A DNA stretch of 64,000 nt from Tipula vernalis (lineage: Eukaryota > Arthropoda > Insecta > Diptera > Tipulidae), in the NCBI GenBank assembly GCA_958295665.1, contig OY282560.1, forward strand, positions 148,854,091 through 148,918,090. Reading direction: 5' to 3'. The position numbers were made by a program, and so were the translations under genes. Of the stretch, positions 22,081 to 34,580 are shown piece by piece. Numbering within the stretch: the stretch's first letter is position 1; the number at the start of each line of letters is the position of its first letter. The notes beneath the pieces were generated by a model, which saw only the letters and a list, made by a program, of their open reading frames with translations, had not been told where the DNA came from and made no database searches.

Positions 22081-24837
22081 GATAAAACGAGTTGCCAACA
22101 GTAGCTTTGGCACTTTACTCAGTAATTAAAATACTTTTACGAATTACAGAAAACTCAGTAATTAAAATAAAAATTACAATTATTTAGAATTAAAGTAATT
22201 AAAATACAATAAACTGTTACTTGGAAAACGAGTAATTAAAATGCAAGTTACAAATTGTAATTAGTATTTTCATTACGTAATTCATATACATTTAATTCGT
22301 TACTGCTAAATCTTGCTTTAAAGCCAGTTTTGTATTAAATTTCTAAAAGTAATATTAACCCCTTTCGCGTTAAAAATAAAAACAGAATTAGATATCTATG
22401 TACATGAAAATGTGGAAACATTTAAATCAACAGTAATACAACCAACTCTTTTTTGACAAGGGACAAGCATTCCGACATAGGAAGTGTAAAAAAAACCCGA
22501 GCAAATAAATATATGATCCACATAACATTAAAAAGACATGCATCCTTATCATTCCTAAAACCCTTCGTGTTAAATCAAATACCATGTAAAAAAAAGTGTT
22601 GGACATAAGAATTTTCCTATACTATAACCAACTAACAAAATTTCATTCATTTCATTCACGACTCCAAGGCTACACTACGCAACGTACTCTAAACTAAATT
22701 AAAATAAATATTGCGATGGTATGCTAATCAGTAACATTCTCCCTTATCAATACATTTATTTAGGGATCTTTTTGAAAGAATTCCGAAGTATTTAAATTAG
22801 TATTTTGCAAATTGGGACTAGAAGCCATAACATTTTCTTGAAAGACTTGTTTATAGATTGTGTAATTTCACGATAATTGGAAATTATCGAAAATAAGCAA
22901 AGTTTCGTCCCTGATTTTATTAAAATATTTCTTAAGTAAATACTCGGTATGACGACAAATACGGTTTAGAGATACAATTATCAAAATAAGCCTAATACTT
23001 TTACAGAAAACAAACTCTAATATTTATGTTTCTAATGTATACCATTAAAAGGTTACATTCTTTGAAATATTAGCGATTCTCTTGTAATTGATTTTCTAAG
23101 AATCTAAGAATAATTCGAATATATAAAAAATAAAAGCCTTATTCGCATATAATGAGGGTGAATAATTTTTCTTGTTTCCAACTCCAAACGAATTTTTATT
23201 TTAAAGGTCATGTAAACCATAATCACGAAAGTGTAATTTTTATTTTTTAAGTTTTGTTATTATGTATAACTTGTTTCAGTTTAATGGCAGGGAGTTACCA
23301 CTTGTTATACCTATCAATTACTAAAAATAAATTTTCTGCTTTTCACTTTCACGTCACCTCCCGCATAGTTTACCATAATATCAAAATAAAAGGTACCTTT
23401 ACACTTATTATACTTACTAAGTTATATAAATTATGTATACACTTGAATCCGTATAATAAACTACTTTGTTATTAATGAGTCTGATTTGTATGTAGCACGA
23501 TTAAAAGCTGCCAAAAAAAACTAACAAAATTTTGTTTTATTTAGGGAAGGTTTTATTTATTGATTTTCTCCCTACCTCTAACAAAATCACCCAACTCGAA
23601 ATTAAGAAAAACTGTAAATAGAGCTTTAAGTCGAGATATAAAAACAAAAACAAGAAAAAACAATCGTGAAAGTGGTTGCTATATAAATAAGTAATAACGA
23701 GCTTTTTGCTCTCACACATTTTTTTATTTTGCTTTGTAATCTAAGATAAATAAAAAACTCAGGGTAAAATTATTGATCCTTTGGGAATGATCCTTTTTCT
23801 TTGTACAAAAATACAAAAGATTCACAATTGGGGCTATACATTTTCAATCGAATCGTATTACTTTCTAACGTTTCCCCTTTTCAATGAAATAAAATTTACC
23901 TAAACATTTTACAAAGGAAACACTTACTTGATTCGTCATAAAGAACACCTTGAAATTGTGACAAACATGATAATGTTGCTATCGAATCTGGTTGTGTACG
24001 TGGCCAACATAATATGGTATCGAAAGATACTGGACATCCTGGTTTCTGTTGAACATTAAATAAAATAATTATTTTTAATATTTAAGAAGGACTTTGTGTG
24101 TGCGTTTTGTCTTTTTTTACCTCAAAATTATACAATCGATCAATGTGGACTTTTATCAGGCACCGTAAGTCATGACTTTCGTTGATATGTTTCAGTAAAT
24201 CCGGTGAGAATGGAACCGATGTGTTGTTATTATAAAAATCATCCGAGGCATCTGTGACACTGGTAATTTTTTAAGTTGTTCAATAAAATTGTGAAATTTA
24301 GTTAGGACGTTGTTACGACTAAAATGTTTGATTAATCGATGCGTTCTGTAAAAGAGAAAACATTAAATAATCTGTTAATCATTATTTGTAATATTATTTG
24401 TAAATAATAAATGAAAATAATATTATATTGAAATATTCAAAGTTTCATTAGTTCACGCATTTCATTTAATATCTAACGACCTGTGAATCTGACAATCTGC
24501 CAATATTTAAGTTTTCTTCTAAATTAAATTTGAAATAAATTTTTAAGTTTAAATAAAAAAATAAGTTGTGGCTATCGTACGACTTACTTTAACGACCATG
24601 CCCGCAAACAATAAAGGGAGACACGAACACGAAAATAGTGATGGTTATAACATCTCACCATTGATTGATTAATTTATTGCAATGCTTAATTAAGAAGGCG
24701 GGATGTAAAAACTCATGTACCGTCGCCTTAATAAAAAGAGCTATGGGCAATCAATTTTTGGAAATCATAGCAGTTCACCAAAAATATAAATGTATTTGTC
24801 CACGACTAACGTATCATATCAGAGCATCCTGTATTTT
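22081..24837. other. AT-rich interval without recognisable gene
   Basis: Between about 22110 and 22290 the phrase AGTAATTAAAATA recurs in degenerate form. Otherwise I see only short open frames without domains; no terminal repeats or RNA genes were identified. Confidence 0.5.
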
Positions 24838-25690
24838 ATAGAGCCATAATCAAAAAATCTGAGCTTTTATAAGGAAATTAGAAACGAGGAAAAAACGAAA
24901 CTTTTCATAGTAAAATACACAAAACATATGAGAAATCACTTTTTTTCCAAAGACAAATTTTTTAACAAAAAATTTATAAATTCTTAATTATGATTTCTGA
25001 AATACTTTTATAAATGTTTGAATTTCAACATATATGAATATCGGTTAAGTAACTCGTTTTCATTTTCTTGTAATAATCGATTTATTTAAACCAAAATATA
25101 AAAAAAATTTCATAACAACAGCATTCTGGTCAAATTGAAATAAAAGTTTGCTACAATTCGTTTGGTCATTAAGTCAATTTACATTACATAGATGGCAGTA
25201 ATGGCCGTAAAAATTTGGTAAAGTCATACCAAAAAGTACCACCTGGGGAAATTTCAAGTTCAAAAATTGTAGGAAAAGCAAAACAAATTCACGAAATATA
25301 GGAACGTGCGTTATTTTGTGATTAAATAATTTGTTTTCGTTTTTATTGCTGTAAACATTTTAGACATCTTACGTACACTAGTAAAACTAAAGATAAATTT
25401 AACAAGTACATATTATTTTAATTCGTCAAAGCCAACTTTGATGTATTTTTCAAAATGAAAGTTCGAAAAATATATTTTAGGCATAATTTAATTTTAATAT
25501 TTCTGCAACGAAATTTACTTAATTCCAATATAGGCTTCTTGTAAATTGTTGTTCAAATATGTAGAAAACTTTTATATAAACATTTTGGTGTAAAAAAACA
25601 CAATTTTTTCTATGGTTTCCTATGGAAATCTGTGAAAAGTTATACCAATAAAAAGCTTCTAAAAAATACGTCATTATGATTATGGCTCTA
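24838..25690. mobile_element. Non-autonomous TIR element (MITE) with TAGAGCCATAATCA ends
   Basis: The left end TAGAGCCATAATCA at 24838 is mirrored by TGATTATGGCTCTA ending at 25690, and both sides are flanked by TA (24836-24837; 25691-25692), as in Tc1/mariner. The 853-bp interior has no ORF. A diverged copy of the interior (roughly 24905-25190) recurs at 62095-62345, and a reverse-complement copy of the right end recurs at about 42690-42805. Confidence 0.7.
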
Positions 25691-25724
25691 TACTCTAGAA
25701 AGTTCTGATAATATACTCATTATA

Positions 25725-25931
25725 CACTCCCAATCATATGAATAGGTTCACCGAAATTTTTCAATTTTTTTAAAAACAGCAAAGCTTTTAACGGTTTTTC
25801 AATTGTGAAATGAAAATGTGCCATTGTTACGTAGTTTAAGAACAAAATTTGGTATTTTGAGAGACCCGTTAGCTTTTGTTTAGATTTAAAATAAATTTAT
25901 CAATAAAAAATGCGTCATTAGAATAGGTTCA
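25725..25931 (+). repeat. Left TIR of the Tc1-like element
   Basis: Starts CACTCCCAATCATATG just after TA and matches the reverse complement of 27105-27313 with only a few substitutions and single-base indels. Confidence 0.93.
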
Positions 25932-25989
25932 CTTGAAAAACTACAAATAAAACAGTGTTTGTGTTATAAGAAATCAATATTTTTATTAT

Positions 25990-26985
25990 TCAGTAGTGAG
26001 TGTTACCTCCATTATTTAAAATCACTTCAAAAATTCTATTTGGGATTGAATCGTATAAAGATTTCAAGTAATTCAAGGACAGTTCCTTCCAGACATCCTT
26101 TATAGCTGCGATGAGCGAGTCCTGGTCCTCAAATTGCCTGCCACCTTCATAAACTTTTCTTGCCATCCATCCCCACATATTTTCAATAATATTTAAATCA
26201 GGTGAATATGGTGGCCATGTCAAAACTTCGATGTGTTCCGCATGGAACCAACTTTTAATTATACGAGCCGTATGGACAGGCGCGTTATCCTGTTGAAAAA
26301 GCCATTGCATCGGTCCAAAAATGGTATCGATTTTCGGACGAGCATTTTCCAATATGGTTTTGTATGACTCTGCTTTCATTTTACCTTTTATAAATTGCAA
26401 TTCGATGGTCCCATAATAACTGATTGCACCCCAAATCATAACACCCCCTTTTTTGCTGTGTCTCTTCGACAAAACTCGTTCCTCCTTTCTCAAATCGTGA
26501 AAGTAATAGTTGAATCCGTCCGGGCCATCCAAATTAAACTTTTTTTCATTAGTAAAAATTACTTTTCGCCACTTTTCATACAAACTCATCACTTCTTTTG
26601 CAAAGATCAAACGACGTTCTCGTTGCTTTGCATTTAGGAGTGGTTTTTTAATCGTTTTTCGCCTTCTTAGGTAAGGGCATTTTTTGATGACCCTTCGAAC
26701 CGTCGAAATGCTGGCGGAACAACCTACTCTATTTGCGATTTTCACAGCTGAAATAGCGGCATTGGAGGCTTCTTTAATGATCAACCGATTTTCCCGTTCC
26801 GTTGTTGCTCTAAAAGTTTTCCCTTTCATGCGTCCTCCATAATTTTCTTTATCCTTTAAATACGAATTGACGACGTTGCAACTTCGACCTATTTTGGTTC
26901 CAATAATACGGCCGGAATATCCTTCTTCTTGTAAAACATCAATTTTTGATTTTTCCGCCACGCTCAAGGCTTTTCCTCTGCCCAT
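25990..26985 (-). CDS. Tc1-like transposase, uninterrupted, first catalytic Asp replaced by Asn
   Basis: The ORF of 331 codons is a normal length for Tc1-family transposases. The N-terminus has paired HTH regions (LSVAEKSKIDVLQEEGYSGR and NAAISAVKIANRVGCSAS). An acidic position in the core reads FTNEKKFNLDGPDG where the family has Asp after FT/FS, so residue 146 (codon 26548-26550, AAT) is Asn. The second Asp (FQQDNAPVH) and the Glu (SPDLNIIENMWG) are present and 34 residues apart, giving DD34E spacing. A GGVMIWGAI block is also present. In a functional enzyme the triad binds metal ions for cut-and-paste transposition at TA. Loss of the first Asp predicts a catalytically dead but possibly DNA-binding protein. 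The start is the first ATG, about 120 nt inside the right TIR. Confidence 0.93.
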   Translation of the reverse strand: MGRGKALSVAEKSKIDVLQEEGYSGRIIGTKIGRSCNVVNSYLKDKENYGGRMKGKTFRATTERENRLIIKEASNAAISAVKIANRVGCSASISTVRRVIKKCPYLRRRKTIKKPLLNAKQRERRLIFAKEVMSLYEKWRKVIFTNEKKFNLDGPDGFNYYFHDLRKEERVLSKRHSKKGGVMIWGAISYYGTIELQFIKGKMKAESYKTILENARPKIDTIFGPMQWLFQQDNAPVHTARIIKSWFHAEHIEVLTWPPYSPDLNIIENMWGWMARKVYEGGRQFEDQDSLIAAIKDVWKELSLNYLKSLYDSIPNRIFEVILNNGGNTHY

Positions 26986-27104
26986 TTTATTGCTACAATA
27001 AATTTTCTGTAATTAATTTGAAATATTTTCATAAATTTTTGAAATATTAGAAAAAAAAATGGAAACATTTTTATGGCTTACCTCGAATGAAATCAAAATA
27101 AAAC

Positions 27105-27313
27105 TGAACCTATTCTAATGACGCATATTTTATTGATAAATTTATTTTAAATCTAAAACAAAAGCTAACGGGTCTCTCAAAATACCAAATTTTGTTCTTA
27201 AACTACGTAACAATGGCACACTTTGATTTCACAATTGAAAAAACCGTTAAAAGCTTTGCCGTTTTTAAAAAAATTGAAAAATTTCGGTGAACCTATTCAT
27301 ATGATTGGGAGTG
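27105..27313 (-). repeat. Right TIR of the Tc1-like element
   Basis: Reverse complement of the left TIR; the outer terminus reads GATTGGGAGTG immediately before TA at 27314. Confidence 0.93.
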
Positions 27314-27315
27314 TA

Positions 27316-27799
27316 CGTTTGTTTCTTCGATAATGATATCCAATATTCATTGCTAGTTTATCTAGTAGTCCCTTCTTCCATTATTCAGTACTACCAAATA
27401 AAAATTTCATTTTTGAAATTTTATCTAGTAATTCTCTTGCTATTTTCATTATTATTAAAACCCGTGTGAAGTTTTTAACACTTTTTTTTAACACATTTAA
27501 CGCAAGTGTACCCACATTTGTTTGACAGTGTAATACAAGTTATTAAACAAAATTGTTAACGCTTCTTTTTAACACATTTTTTAACACATTTCACGAAAAT
27601 GTACAATTGTTTGACAGTGTAATTCAAGAAAAAATTAATATATGAGAAACAAGATTCTACCATAAGCCAAATAACAAAATCATTAGAAAATCATGATTCT
27701 ACACTTTGCTAAATAACACAAATCTCAGAGAATGGCTCGCATAGGCACCACATATAATAGAAAGAGGATACATTAGGCTTTTCAAATCTGTATGTGTAT
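27316..27799. other. Unassigned AT-rich interval
   Basis: TTAACACATTT-type words recur at 27470-27600 (for example TTTAACACATTTAACGCAAG and a later variant), perhaps an old duplication. No gene recognised. Confidence 0.4.
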
Positions 27800-28720
27800 C
27801 TTCAGATAAGCATTGAAAACCAAAGATAAAGGCAATGATAATGACTTACTGAGATCTTTAAGAATACTTGTGGGGATATTTTCAAAACCACATAGTTCAC
27901 ATATATCGATTGCATTGTTAGCACTAGCATTATTTAGAGAAAATTATCTTCAAGTAATCTTCTGTAAGCAAGCCGATGCAGATTATCGAAATCTCGACGT
28001 AACTGCCTGAATGAATTAATTTAAAGTACATTATTACCATTTAACTTAGCAAGCTTGTGAGCTTTATGCTTCTTATTTCTTAAATTGATCAAGTTATTAT
28101 TAAACCACGGTGGATGGTTATTCTTCCGAATATAACTTTTAGGCAAATACCTATCAAAAGCCTTAAATAGAACACAGTAAAATTCATCAATTAAAGCATC
28201 AACATCGCTCTATTTATGATTAAAAATTTCATCCCAGTCCATCAGATTTTCAACAAACATATGCAATTCAGGAATATCCACTTTTTTAAAAAATAGCTCC
28301 AAACAGTCAAAATATATTTTTAATCCCTAATGGTGTAATCTCTCAGGAACAAATGGTGCCATTCACAAAAATATTGGTCGGGAAGACGTGGGACGGATTA
28401 TCATCGTCGGTACGCCATATTATGTTAGGAGTATTGGAATCTCCTATAACACAAACTATATCATTCAAATTACAATCCGCAACAAAATGGTGAATGTTAT
28501 CACAGTGTAAATTATAAATCTCGTTAGCAGTGTGAGGTGGAATGTACGTCACATATAAATATAATGATTTAACAATCCATGACAATATAAACGCAACAAA
28601 TTCAATGTTATAATTCGAACATATAGTATTACCTCACAGTTTAAAATTGAGTTATGCACAGCCACCAGCACATGACCACCACCAGATTTAGCACTAGTTA
28701 GAGTTGATCGGTCACATCTA
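27800..28720 (-). pseudogene. Jockey/CR1-type LINE relic: endonuclease and EN-RT linker
   Basis: The minus strand from 28720 reads DRSTLTSAKSGGGHVLVAVH, then from 28585 a clean piece with YVTYIPPHTANEIY, VCVIGDSNTPNIIW (GDxN block). After 28330 a fragmented linker reads FYRVL-like text, FGRITIHRG and, near 27960-28010, SFRQLRRDFDNLHRLAY. A last piece near 27830-27860 approaches RT block 1. The order is that of an ORF2 N-terminal half with RT missing. It is a separate copy from the relic at 19.6-22.1 kb because both contain the same linker phrase. Confidence 0.7.
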
Positions 28721-28929
28721 TATACTACATAATTAACCGTAAAAAATTCGGAACTTTAAACTCCCGAATGAAACTAAGACTCATATAACACGTATAAAGG
28801 AAAACAATGTAGAAAATAGCGATGATTTAGAGCACATACCACCGACACTTTGATAATAAATTGTACTAAAATTAAAGCTGAGCGCGACTTGAATTTAAAA
28901 ATTCTTTAATCAAAATTTAACTTTACTTA

Positions 28930-29460
28930 TTTAATTGAGCTATTTTATGGTTATTTTATTTGCCGAGATAGGAAATATCCAAGACACCTCCCGATTTTTT
29001 TATACTCTAGAACTTTACAATATCTTAAAATCATTTTAGTAACTGTCAAATTTCACCATTATCGGTTTACAAATAGCAAAGATAACCATGATTATCATCG
29101 TCATCATGATAATTACCACAGCAATCATCATCACCATCATCATCTAAATCCTCATCTTCATGACCATGACCATGATCATCATCAATGCAATCACCATGAA
29201 AATCATCATCATCACCAAGACCATCATCATCATTTCCGTCTTATAATTGGTTATATTCTAGAACTTCTTTTTAAAATCATTTGAGAATCCAACTTCTATT
29301 ATACACGGCATATTTCATCATAATCGGTTAAAAAATAGCCAAGCTACAGGCAAATTTTCCATATTCATAAATTTCAACCAAAAATCATCATGTCGAATTT
29401 CACCAAAATCGATTTCAAAATTACCAAGTTCTCAATTGGCCATATTTCAAAACTTCATTA
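28930..29460. repeat. ATC-rich simple repeat with flanking AATTTCATCATAATCGG-type words
   Basis: Bases 29090-29235 are a degenerate (ATC)n tract. On both sides, phrases of the form AATTTCACCATTATCGGTT / ATTTCATCATAATCGGTTAA and AAAATAGCCAAG recur (about 29048, 29310, 29398). The same phrase appears at 54068-54190, so it is a dispersed short repeat. Confidence 0.6.
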
Positions 29461-29639
29461 TCACTAATGTTGGGGAAAATATCGATTTGTTATTCGCTGT
29501 AGTAGTTAATAATGAAAAATTGAAGCCAAACAGCCAGAGTTTAATAAATACACAAAAATATTACATCAGTCGTTAAATAATAATTCCGTCATTACTAAAT
29601 ATGTAACCCTTAACCTGAACATTTCCGATAATTCCAACA

Positions 29640-32060
29640 TATACTTCTTTATTGATACTTCCTTTGTGATAAAAAAATCTTCAGTTACCCCTGAAATTGT
29701 TTGTCATCCCGAGTTTAAGTGCCAAATAAATTGAAACACTAGCACTTTGCGATAGTAAAAATTTTAGGAAAAGACTTCTTGCAAGAACATAAATGTGTTA
29801 TCGACTACAACATAAATTACCACTTTGTAGTTTAACAAAATCAGTTCTTGGACTAGTAGTTCCCGGTAATACACTTCCTCCTCGAGTTGAAAGAATTATA
29901 CGTATTCCAAATCCATGTCAAACTAACAAAGATTTTGTCTGTCTTTCCCATGAAATTGCGAATGGTGTGTATATTGCCAGTTCCGTATTCAATTTCTTCC
30001 TTAACAAAATTCCCATAAGTTTAATAAACACAAACGATTATGCAACTAGCGTCGAACAAATGAAAATATGTTTTGAGTCAGTTAGTTCCCATGAAATTTT
30101 CAAAATTGTAACCTGGAATCAAAACGTAGAAGGTAAATTGAGCAAACTGAGCCAAAATCTAAATTCCAGTTATCTAAATGAAAGAGAAAAATCGTCTATA
30201 TTGAAAATTTGTCACGACTTCAATGATGTGTTTTATTTAGAGGACGATACGCAGTCAATCGCGACCGATTCATATTAAGCCATATTGTTTACCTGTAGCA
30301 ACCATGGAAGAAATTAATAAACAAGTTGATGAAATGTTAAGAGTCAAAATTATTGAACCCAGTACCAGTCGCTGGAAGTCTCCTCTGTTAATCGTTCCAA
30401 AAAATTTTCTATTGATGATCGAAAATGTTGTTTAATAGTAGATTTCCGAAGATTAAATAACATCACTGTCGACCAGTTTTACCGTTTGCGCAACATAACC
30501 GAGATCCTGGATCAACTAGGCAAAGCCAATTACTTCACAACATTAGATTTTGAGACGCTGATGACAAGGGAAATACAGCTTTTTCACTTTTTGCGAATGA
30601 CGTTCAGTCTAAAAGGGGCACCCTTAACCTTTAAGCACTTCATGAACACCATTTTGTCAGGATCTAATGGTCCCAGATGTTTTGTGTATCTTGACGACGT
30701 AGTAATCTACGGTTATCACCTTCAAGACCACAATTCAAAGTTAGTAGATGTTTTGAAACGTTTACGCCTACATAATTTGAAATTACAGCTTATAGTAAAT
30801 GTTAATTCCTTGGAACCGAAATCTGTTATTTAGGACATATAGTGACGAAGAATGGTGTTAAACCTGACCCGGCCAAAATAAGCGTTATAATGAAATACCC
30901 TACCACGACAAACGTTAACGATATCAGATGTTTTCTTGTCTTTTCTGGTTACTACCGGAGATTCATTCAACACTATGCTAAAATTTCAGAACCCCTAAGT
31001 CGATTGTTGCGATTACGCCATTGGAGCGATTCTCTCTCAGGTATTCGATGAGCAAGACCTACCAATTTCATTTGCCAGTAGAGTTTTAAATTATGCCGAA
31101 AAAAATTATTCTAGAGTAAAAACCTGGTAAGATGAATCAAAACGCAGAGTCACCTAGCCGTATAAAGATATCCGAAAAATTCGAGACTCCCAGATCAGAC
31201 AAGGTTATTGCGGCCATTACCAGAGCGCAAGCCAAACAAGTTGCACAAGACACAATTCTTTGGAACGATACTTCTAGTGATACCATAGCGCGCATTCTTC
31301 CGATAATTCCAATAGTGATAGTTTTATAAATCAGCCTTCCAAATTGTGTTACAATTAATATGACGAATCGAAAATCACCATCATCTGAAGAAGATATAAA
31401 TGAAGTTACATAGAAATTCCACATTACACGCCTTGACGGTCATTAAGGATTTTCTAGAACCTTTGTGGTGAATCAAACAATATTATGATTTCCCTTGCAT
31501 GAATAAGCGAATTAAATCATTTATTTAAAAAAGCTCGTCATGCCAAAGAAAACAGTCTCTCGTATAAACAAAAGTGCAATGCAAATCACCTCAACTTCAA
31601 AAACTCCCTTCAATAAGATTTTTATGGACATAACAATACAAGTACCCTTTCGAAATTCCAATAGCCTCACAAGATACTGTCACTGGGGCTAAAGCATTTT
31701 ATATGTAGTTTTTGGGGTACCTAATTTCATTGTCACAGATTAAGGATTTAATTTTATGTCCGAAATGTCTAGTAAACTCACGTGCGTTAGAACGACACTA
31801 AAAGGGTACTTAAGATATTTTGTTAATGACGACCCGTTAGCATGGGATCAATGGATACCCTATACAATTTTTAATTTCAATTCAACACCACATACTTCGA
31901 CTGCTTACATGCCCCTTGAACTACTTTTAGGATATATGTACATAAACCGAATCTACCTAGCTCTATCCAACAAGATAAGAATCCGATATATATTTATGAC
32001 ACTTATTTATCAGAACTCAAAGCAAGACTTCAACTTTCATGGCAAGTGGCAATAACAATA
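29640..32060 (+). pseudogene. Decayed Ty3/gypsy relic related to the element at 45.7 kb
   Basis: The protease part near 29640 reads YFFIDTSF. The 29793-30278 frame contains LPPRVERIIRIPNP and CHDFNDVFYLEDD, matching the start of pol in the intact element at 48.8 kb. RT pieces follow: ITEILDQLGKANYFTTLDF, GAPLTFKHFMN and YLDDVVIYG (30486-30833), then a connection piece FLVFSGYYRRFIQHYAKI (30842-31051). Much of RNase H and the integrase N-terminus is deleted. An integrase remnant ends at 31756-32055 (FNSTPHTSTAYMPLELLLG). Segment order and phrases agree with the 45.7-kb element, so it is an older relative. No LTRs were recognised. Confidence 0.78.
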
Positions 32061-33164
32061 ACCGATTATTGCTGGAGTATTCAGAGTAGCACTTCGTCAT
32101 TCTAAAACAGTTGGAAATCATATAAAAGAAAATTCAAGAGTATGTAGTTCTTTTTTTCTAAAAAACCACCCCTCGGGTGGTGTAATGTATTGCTTTCCAA
32201 AGATAAAAAGCAGCAATCCAAAACTCACATTTTAGTATTCCTAAAATGTTTAATCGATTAATTTAAGCCATTTATCCTAATCGTAATCAGTGTTGTTATC
32301 ATATTTATGAGGCGAAGTCATAAAAATATTATACTCGTTTGAATATTAACTTTTGCAAGATATTGGGAATGTAAAAAGACGTTAAATGAGATAAAATACA
32401 ATTTATGTAAGGGTCAATTAATTTTAAAACAAACTCCCAGCTGTTTATTTTACATTAAGCATAGATTTATTCAGCATGATGATATGTATGATTGATATAA
32501 CATGTAAGGCATTATTTTAATCTTAACCTACCTATTATATTATAAGATATTTATACGTTACAGCATATGCTTTTGCCTTATGCTTTAACATTTCCGATGT
32601 ACCATATTCTGTTTTGCAGACTTAAACCCCAAGATGATGCATATATACTGTACATCTCTAAAGAGAAGCACATCTTATCTTAAATCTTATGAGATTTTAT
32701 GACCCTCAAACAAATCTAATGATGAAAATATCAGTTTACAATTTTTTTTTTTATGATACTCGTACCATTCATTGTACGTACAACGGAAAATAAGAAAACC
32801 GGAAAAAAAAATTAAAGCAAGACGCAAATTTAATCACCATCAAGGAAAATATGCTGTACATTTTCATCAATTCATCGTTTTGAAACATATACACACACCC
32901 GAAATATTGGTTGTACAAATAAGTTTTGAGGGTTTACAAAAGATACCGTAACTAGTATAAAATCGCATCGGACCATCTTGTAACTATTGTTGTCATCATT
33001 TCACTCTAAAAATCAGTATGTGTAATTACGCTGAAGTGTAAACAATATAGTTTTTTGTGCTCTTATCATGTCAACCATTGTATCAACCAAACGAAGGAGC
33101 ATACTCGTATAGGGAACATGCTCCATCAATAAAAACATGTGAGTTCTGGTTCTGGCGTGATAAA
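32061..33164. other. AT-rich interval without recognisable gene
   Basis: No domain, LTR or terminal repeat recognised. The palindromic phrase AAAAAACCACCCCTCGGGTGGT at 32160-32180 could form a short hairpin. Confidence 0.4.
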
Positions 33165-33560
33165 GAACGTTAAGGGAGGCGTTATTGGACCAAGATTAAT
33201 GCCAAACTCAAGAGAAGATTGCTGAAACTTTGGGAGTGACTCAACAAGCGATTCCGAACCGTCTCAAGGCCATGGTTATGTTGCAAAAATAAGAGACGAC
33301 GAACATCGAAAGAGGAACGAAAAGTTGATCCATTACGATAACCCAAAGTGCAGAAAATCGTGGGGTATGCCCAGACCGAATATTCATGGCAAGAAGCTAA
33401 TGCTGTGCATGGGAGGCGCTTGGCCGAGCAGCACTTCATTGCTTATGAAGAAGCCAAAAATTGTTTCGATTATTGGATCGCCTCAAAAGACGAGGAATTT
33501 TTTCGACGCAGAATCCGTATGCTGCCTGAAAAACGGGAAAAAGTCGTATAAATTATTTTT
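33165..33560 (+). pseudogene. Mariner transposase relic with internal deletions
   Basis: Near 33205-33290 the plus strand reads KIAETLGVTQQAIPNRLKAM, a mariner N-terminal HTH phrase. Near 33320-33400 it reads HYDNPKCRK, then RPNIHGKKLMLC, a mixture of the H.DNA and KGRK..LC regions. At 33430-33548 it reads EQHFIAYEEAKNCFDYWIAS, then KDEEFFRRRIRMLPEKREKVV, the classical mariner C-terminus. The parts lie much closer together than in a full (about 345 aa) transposase, so most of the catalytic core is deleted. It abuts the foldback arm at 33585. Confidence 0.8.
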
Positions 33561-33584
33561 ATTTATATTGAGCCAATTCTTTAT

Positions 33585-34069
33585 ATTGTGACGGTGACAC
33601 CTACCGTGTGATAGAATAAGTTAAACTAATAGCTCAATGTTTTACTGTACTAAATGGAATTTTCCATGATAAAACAGTTCTAAATGTTTCTACACTATTA
33701 GTACTGGAAAAGCCATGAACTTTCGAGAAGCTTGGTTTGTGTATATAAAAAGGCGAACAAGATCGAATTGGATTATTAGAATTTGGAACGCGATAGTGTA
33801 AACTAGTAAGAATTAGTAATATTTGGTAAGCGATAGTGTGAAGATTCAAAAAGGAATTAAAAAGTGATTTAAAAAGTGTTTTAGTGTAAAATAAAAAGAC
33901 TTTTACTTTTTCATTAGATCAGTAAAATTTGAGAAGAATGTGATTTTGTGAATTTTTATTGATAAACTGTGTTGTAATAAATTTTGTGAAATAAATAATT
34001 CGTTGGAGATAAATTAAATTGATTTTGTATTTTTTTGTATATTAAGGCAAAAACGTAATAATATGTAAC
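33585..34069. repeat. Single arm of the GTTACGTTTTTGCC foldback family (copy 3)
   Basis: It begins ATTGTGACGGTGACACCTA and ends GGCAAAAACGTAATAATATG, matching the right arm of the palindromic elements at 57850-58755 and 61190-61905. Only one arm is present. The right end joins directly to a Penelope-like coding relic on the minus strand. Confidence 0.78.
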
Positions 34070-34580
34070 ATTTCCAAAATCGATCTTTTCCTAAAATTGG
34101 TTTGTTTATCGAGAATTTTGACGTTATCTAAATTGATTGAATTGATTTGAATTTTTCAGATGCCGTGTAAGTGCGCTAATATTTGAATTTAGATCTTTGT
34201 TGGTGTCATATCTGAGTTGATAAATTCTTTTTTCCAAAAATTGTTTTGTCTGTCCAGTATACGTAGCGTTTCAATTACAACGGACTTGGTAAACCACATT
34301 TGATTGTTTTTTTAAAGGTACCTTACCTTGTCTTTAATTTTGGAAAAAATATTTCCATTTAGACTTGTGGCTGCAGAGCCCACAATTTTGAAATTATAAT
34401 TCTGGAACAGACGTTTTATTTTTTCTTAAAGGTTTTTTATATATGGAATGGCCAAAAAGTTTGTGATTTCATTTTCTGGTCTAGATATATGTAGTATTTT
34501 TATGATAATTTCTTGTTTTCCAAATTACCTTTTTTATTAAGTTTTCGGGATATTGGTTAAGCACTAATGCATCTTTTTTT
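34070..34580 (-). pseudogene. Penelope-like element C-terminus with GIY-YIG-type endonuclease phrase
   Basis: Read on the minus strand with a few frame breaks, it gives NQYPENLIKK, then NYNFKIVGSAATSLNGNIF, then ATYTGQTKQFLEKRI, QLRYDTNKDLN and ALTRHLK. That order (IVGS-type RT tail, then Y.GQT...R, then N..ALT.HL.) is characteristic of Penelope-like retroelements carrying a GIY-YIG nuclease. The relic is cut at 34069 by a foldback arm and at 34581 by the 5' end of a LOA element. Stops and shifts show it is dead. Confidence 0.72.

Larger units (their letters stand above)
25725..27313 (-). mobile_element. Complete Tc1-like DNA transposon
   Basis: The 1589-bp element is bounded by TA dinucleotides (25723-25724; 27314-27315). 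Inverted repeats at 25725-25931 and 27105-27313 are near-identical over about 208 bp. Each contains two copies of an 18-bp word of the form TCATNNGAATAGGTTCAC, one near the outer and one at the inner edge (left: 25734-25751 and 25915-25932), an IR/DR layout like Sleeping Beauty-type Tc1 elements. A single uninterrupted transposase ORF lies on the minus strand. The TIR similarity suggests a fairly recent insertion. Confidence 0.92.

Noticed and set aside
29090..29235. Possible His/Asp-rich coding from the ATC repeat
   Set aside because: Simple repeat with interruptions; no extended open frame with supporting motifs.
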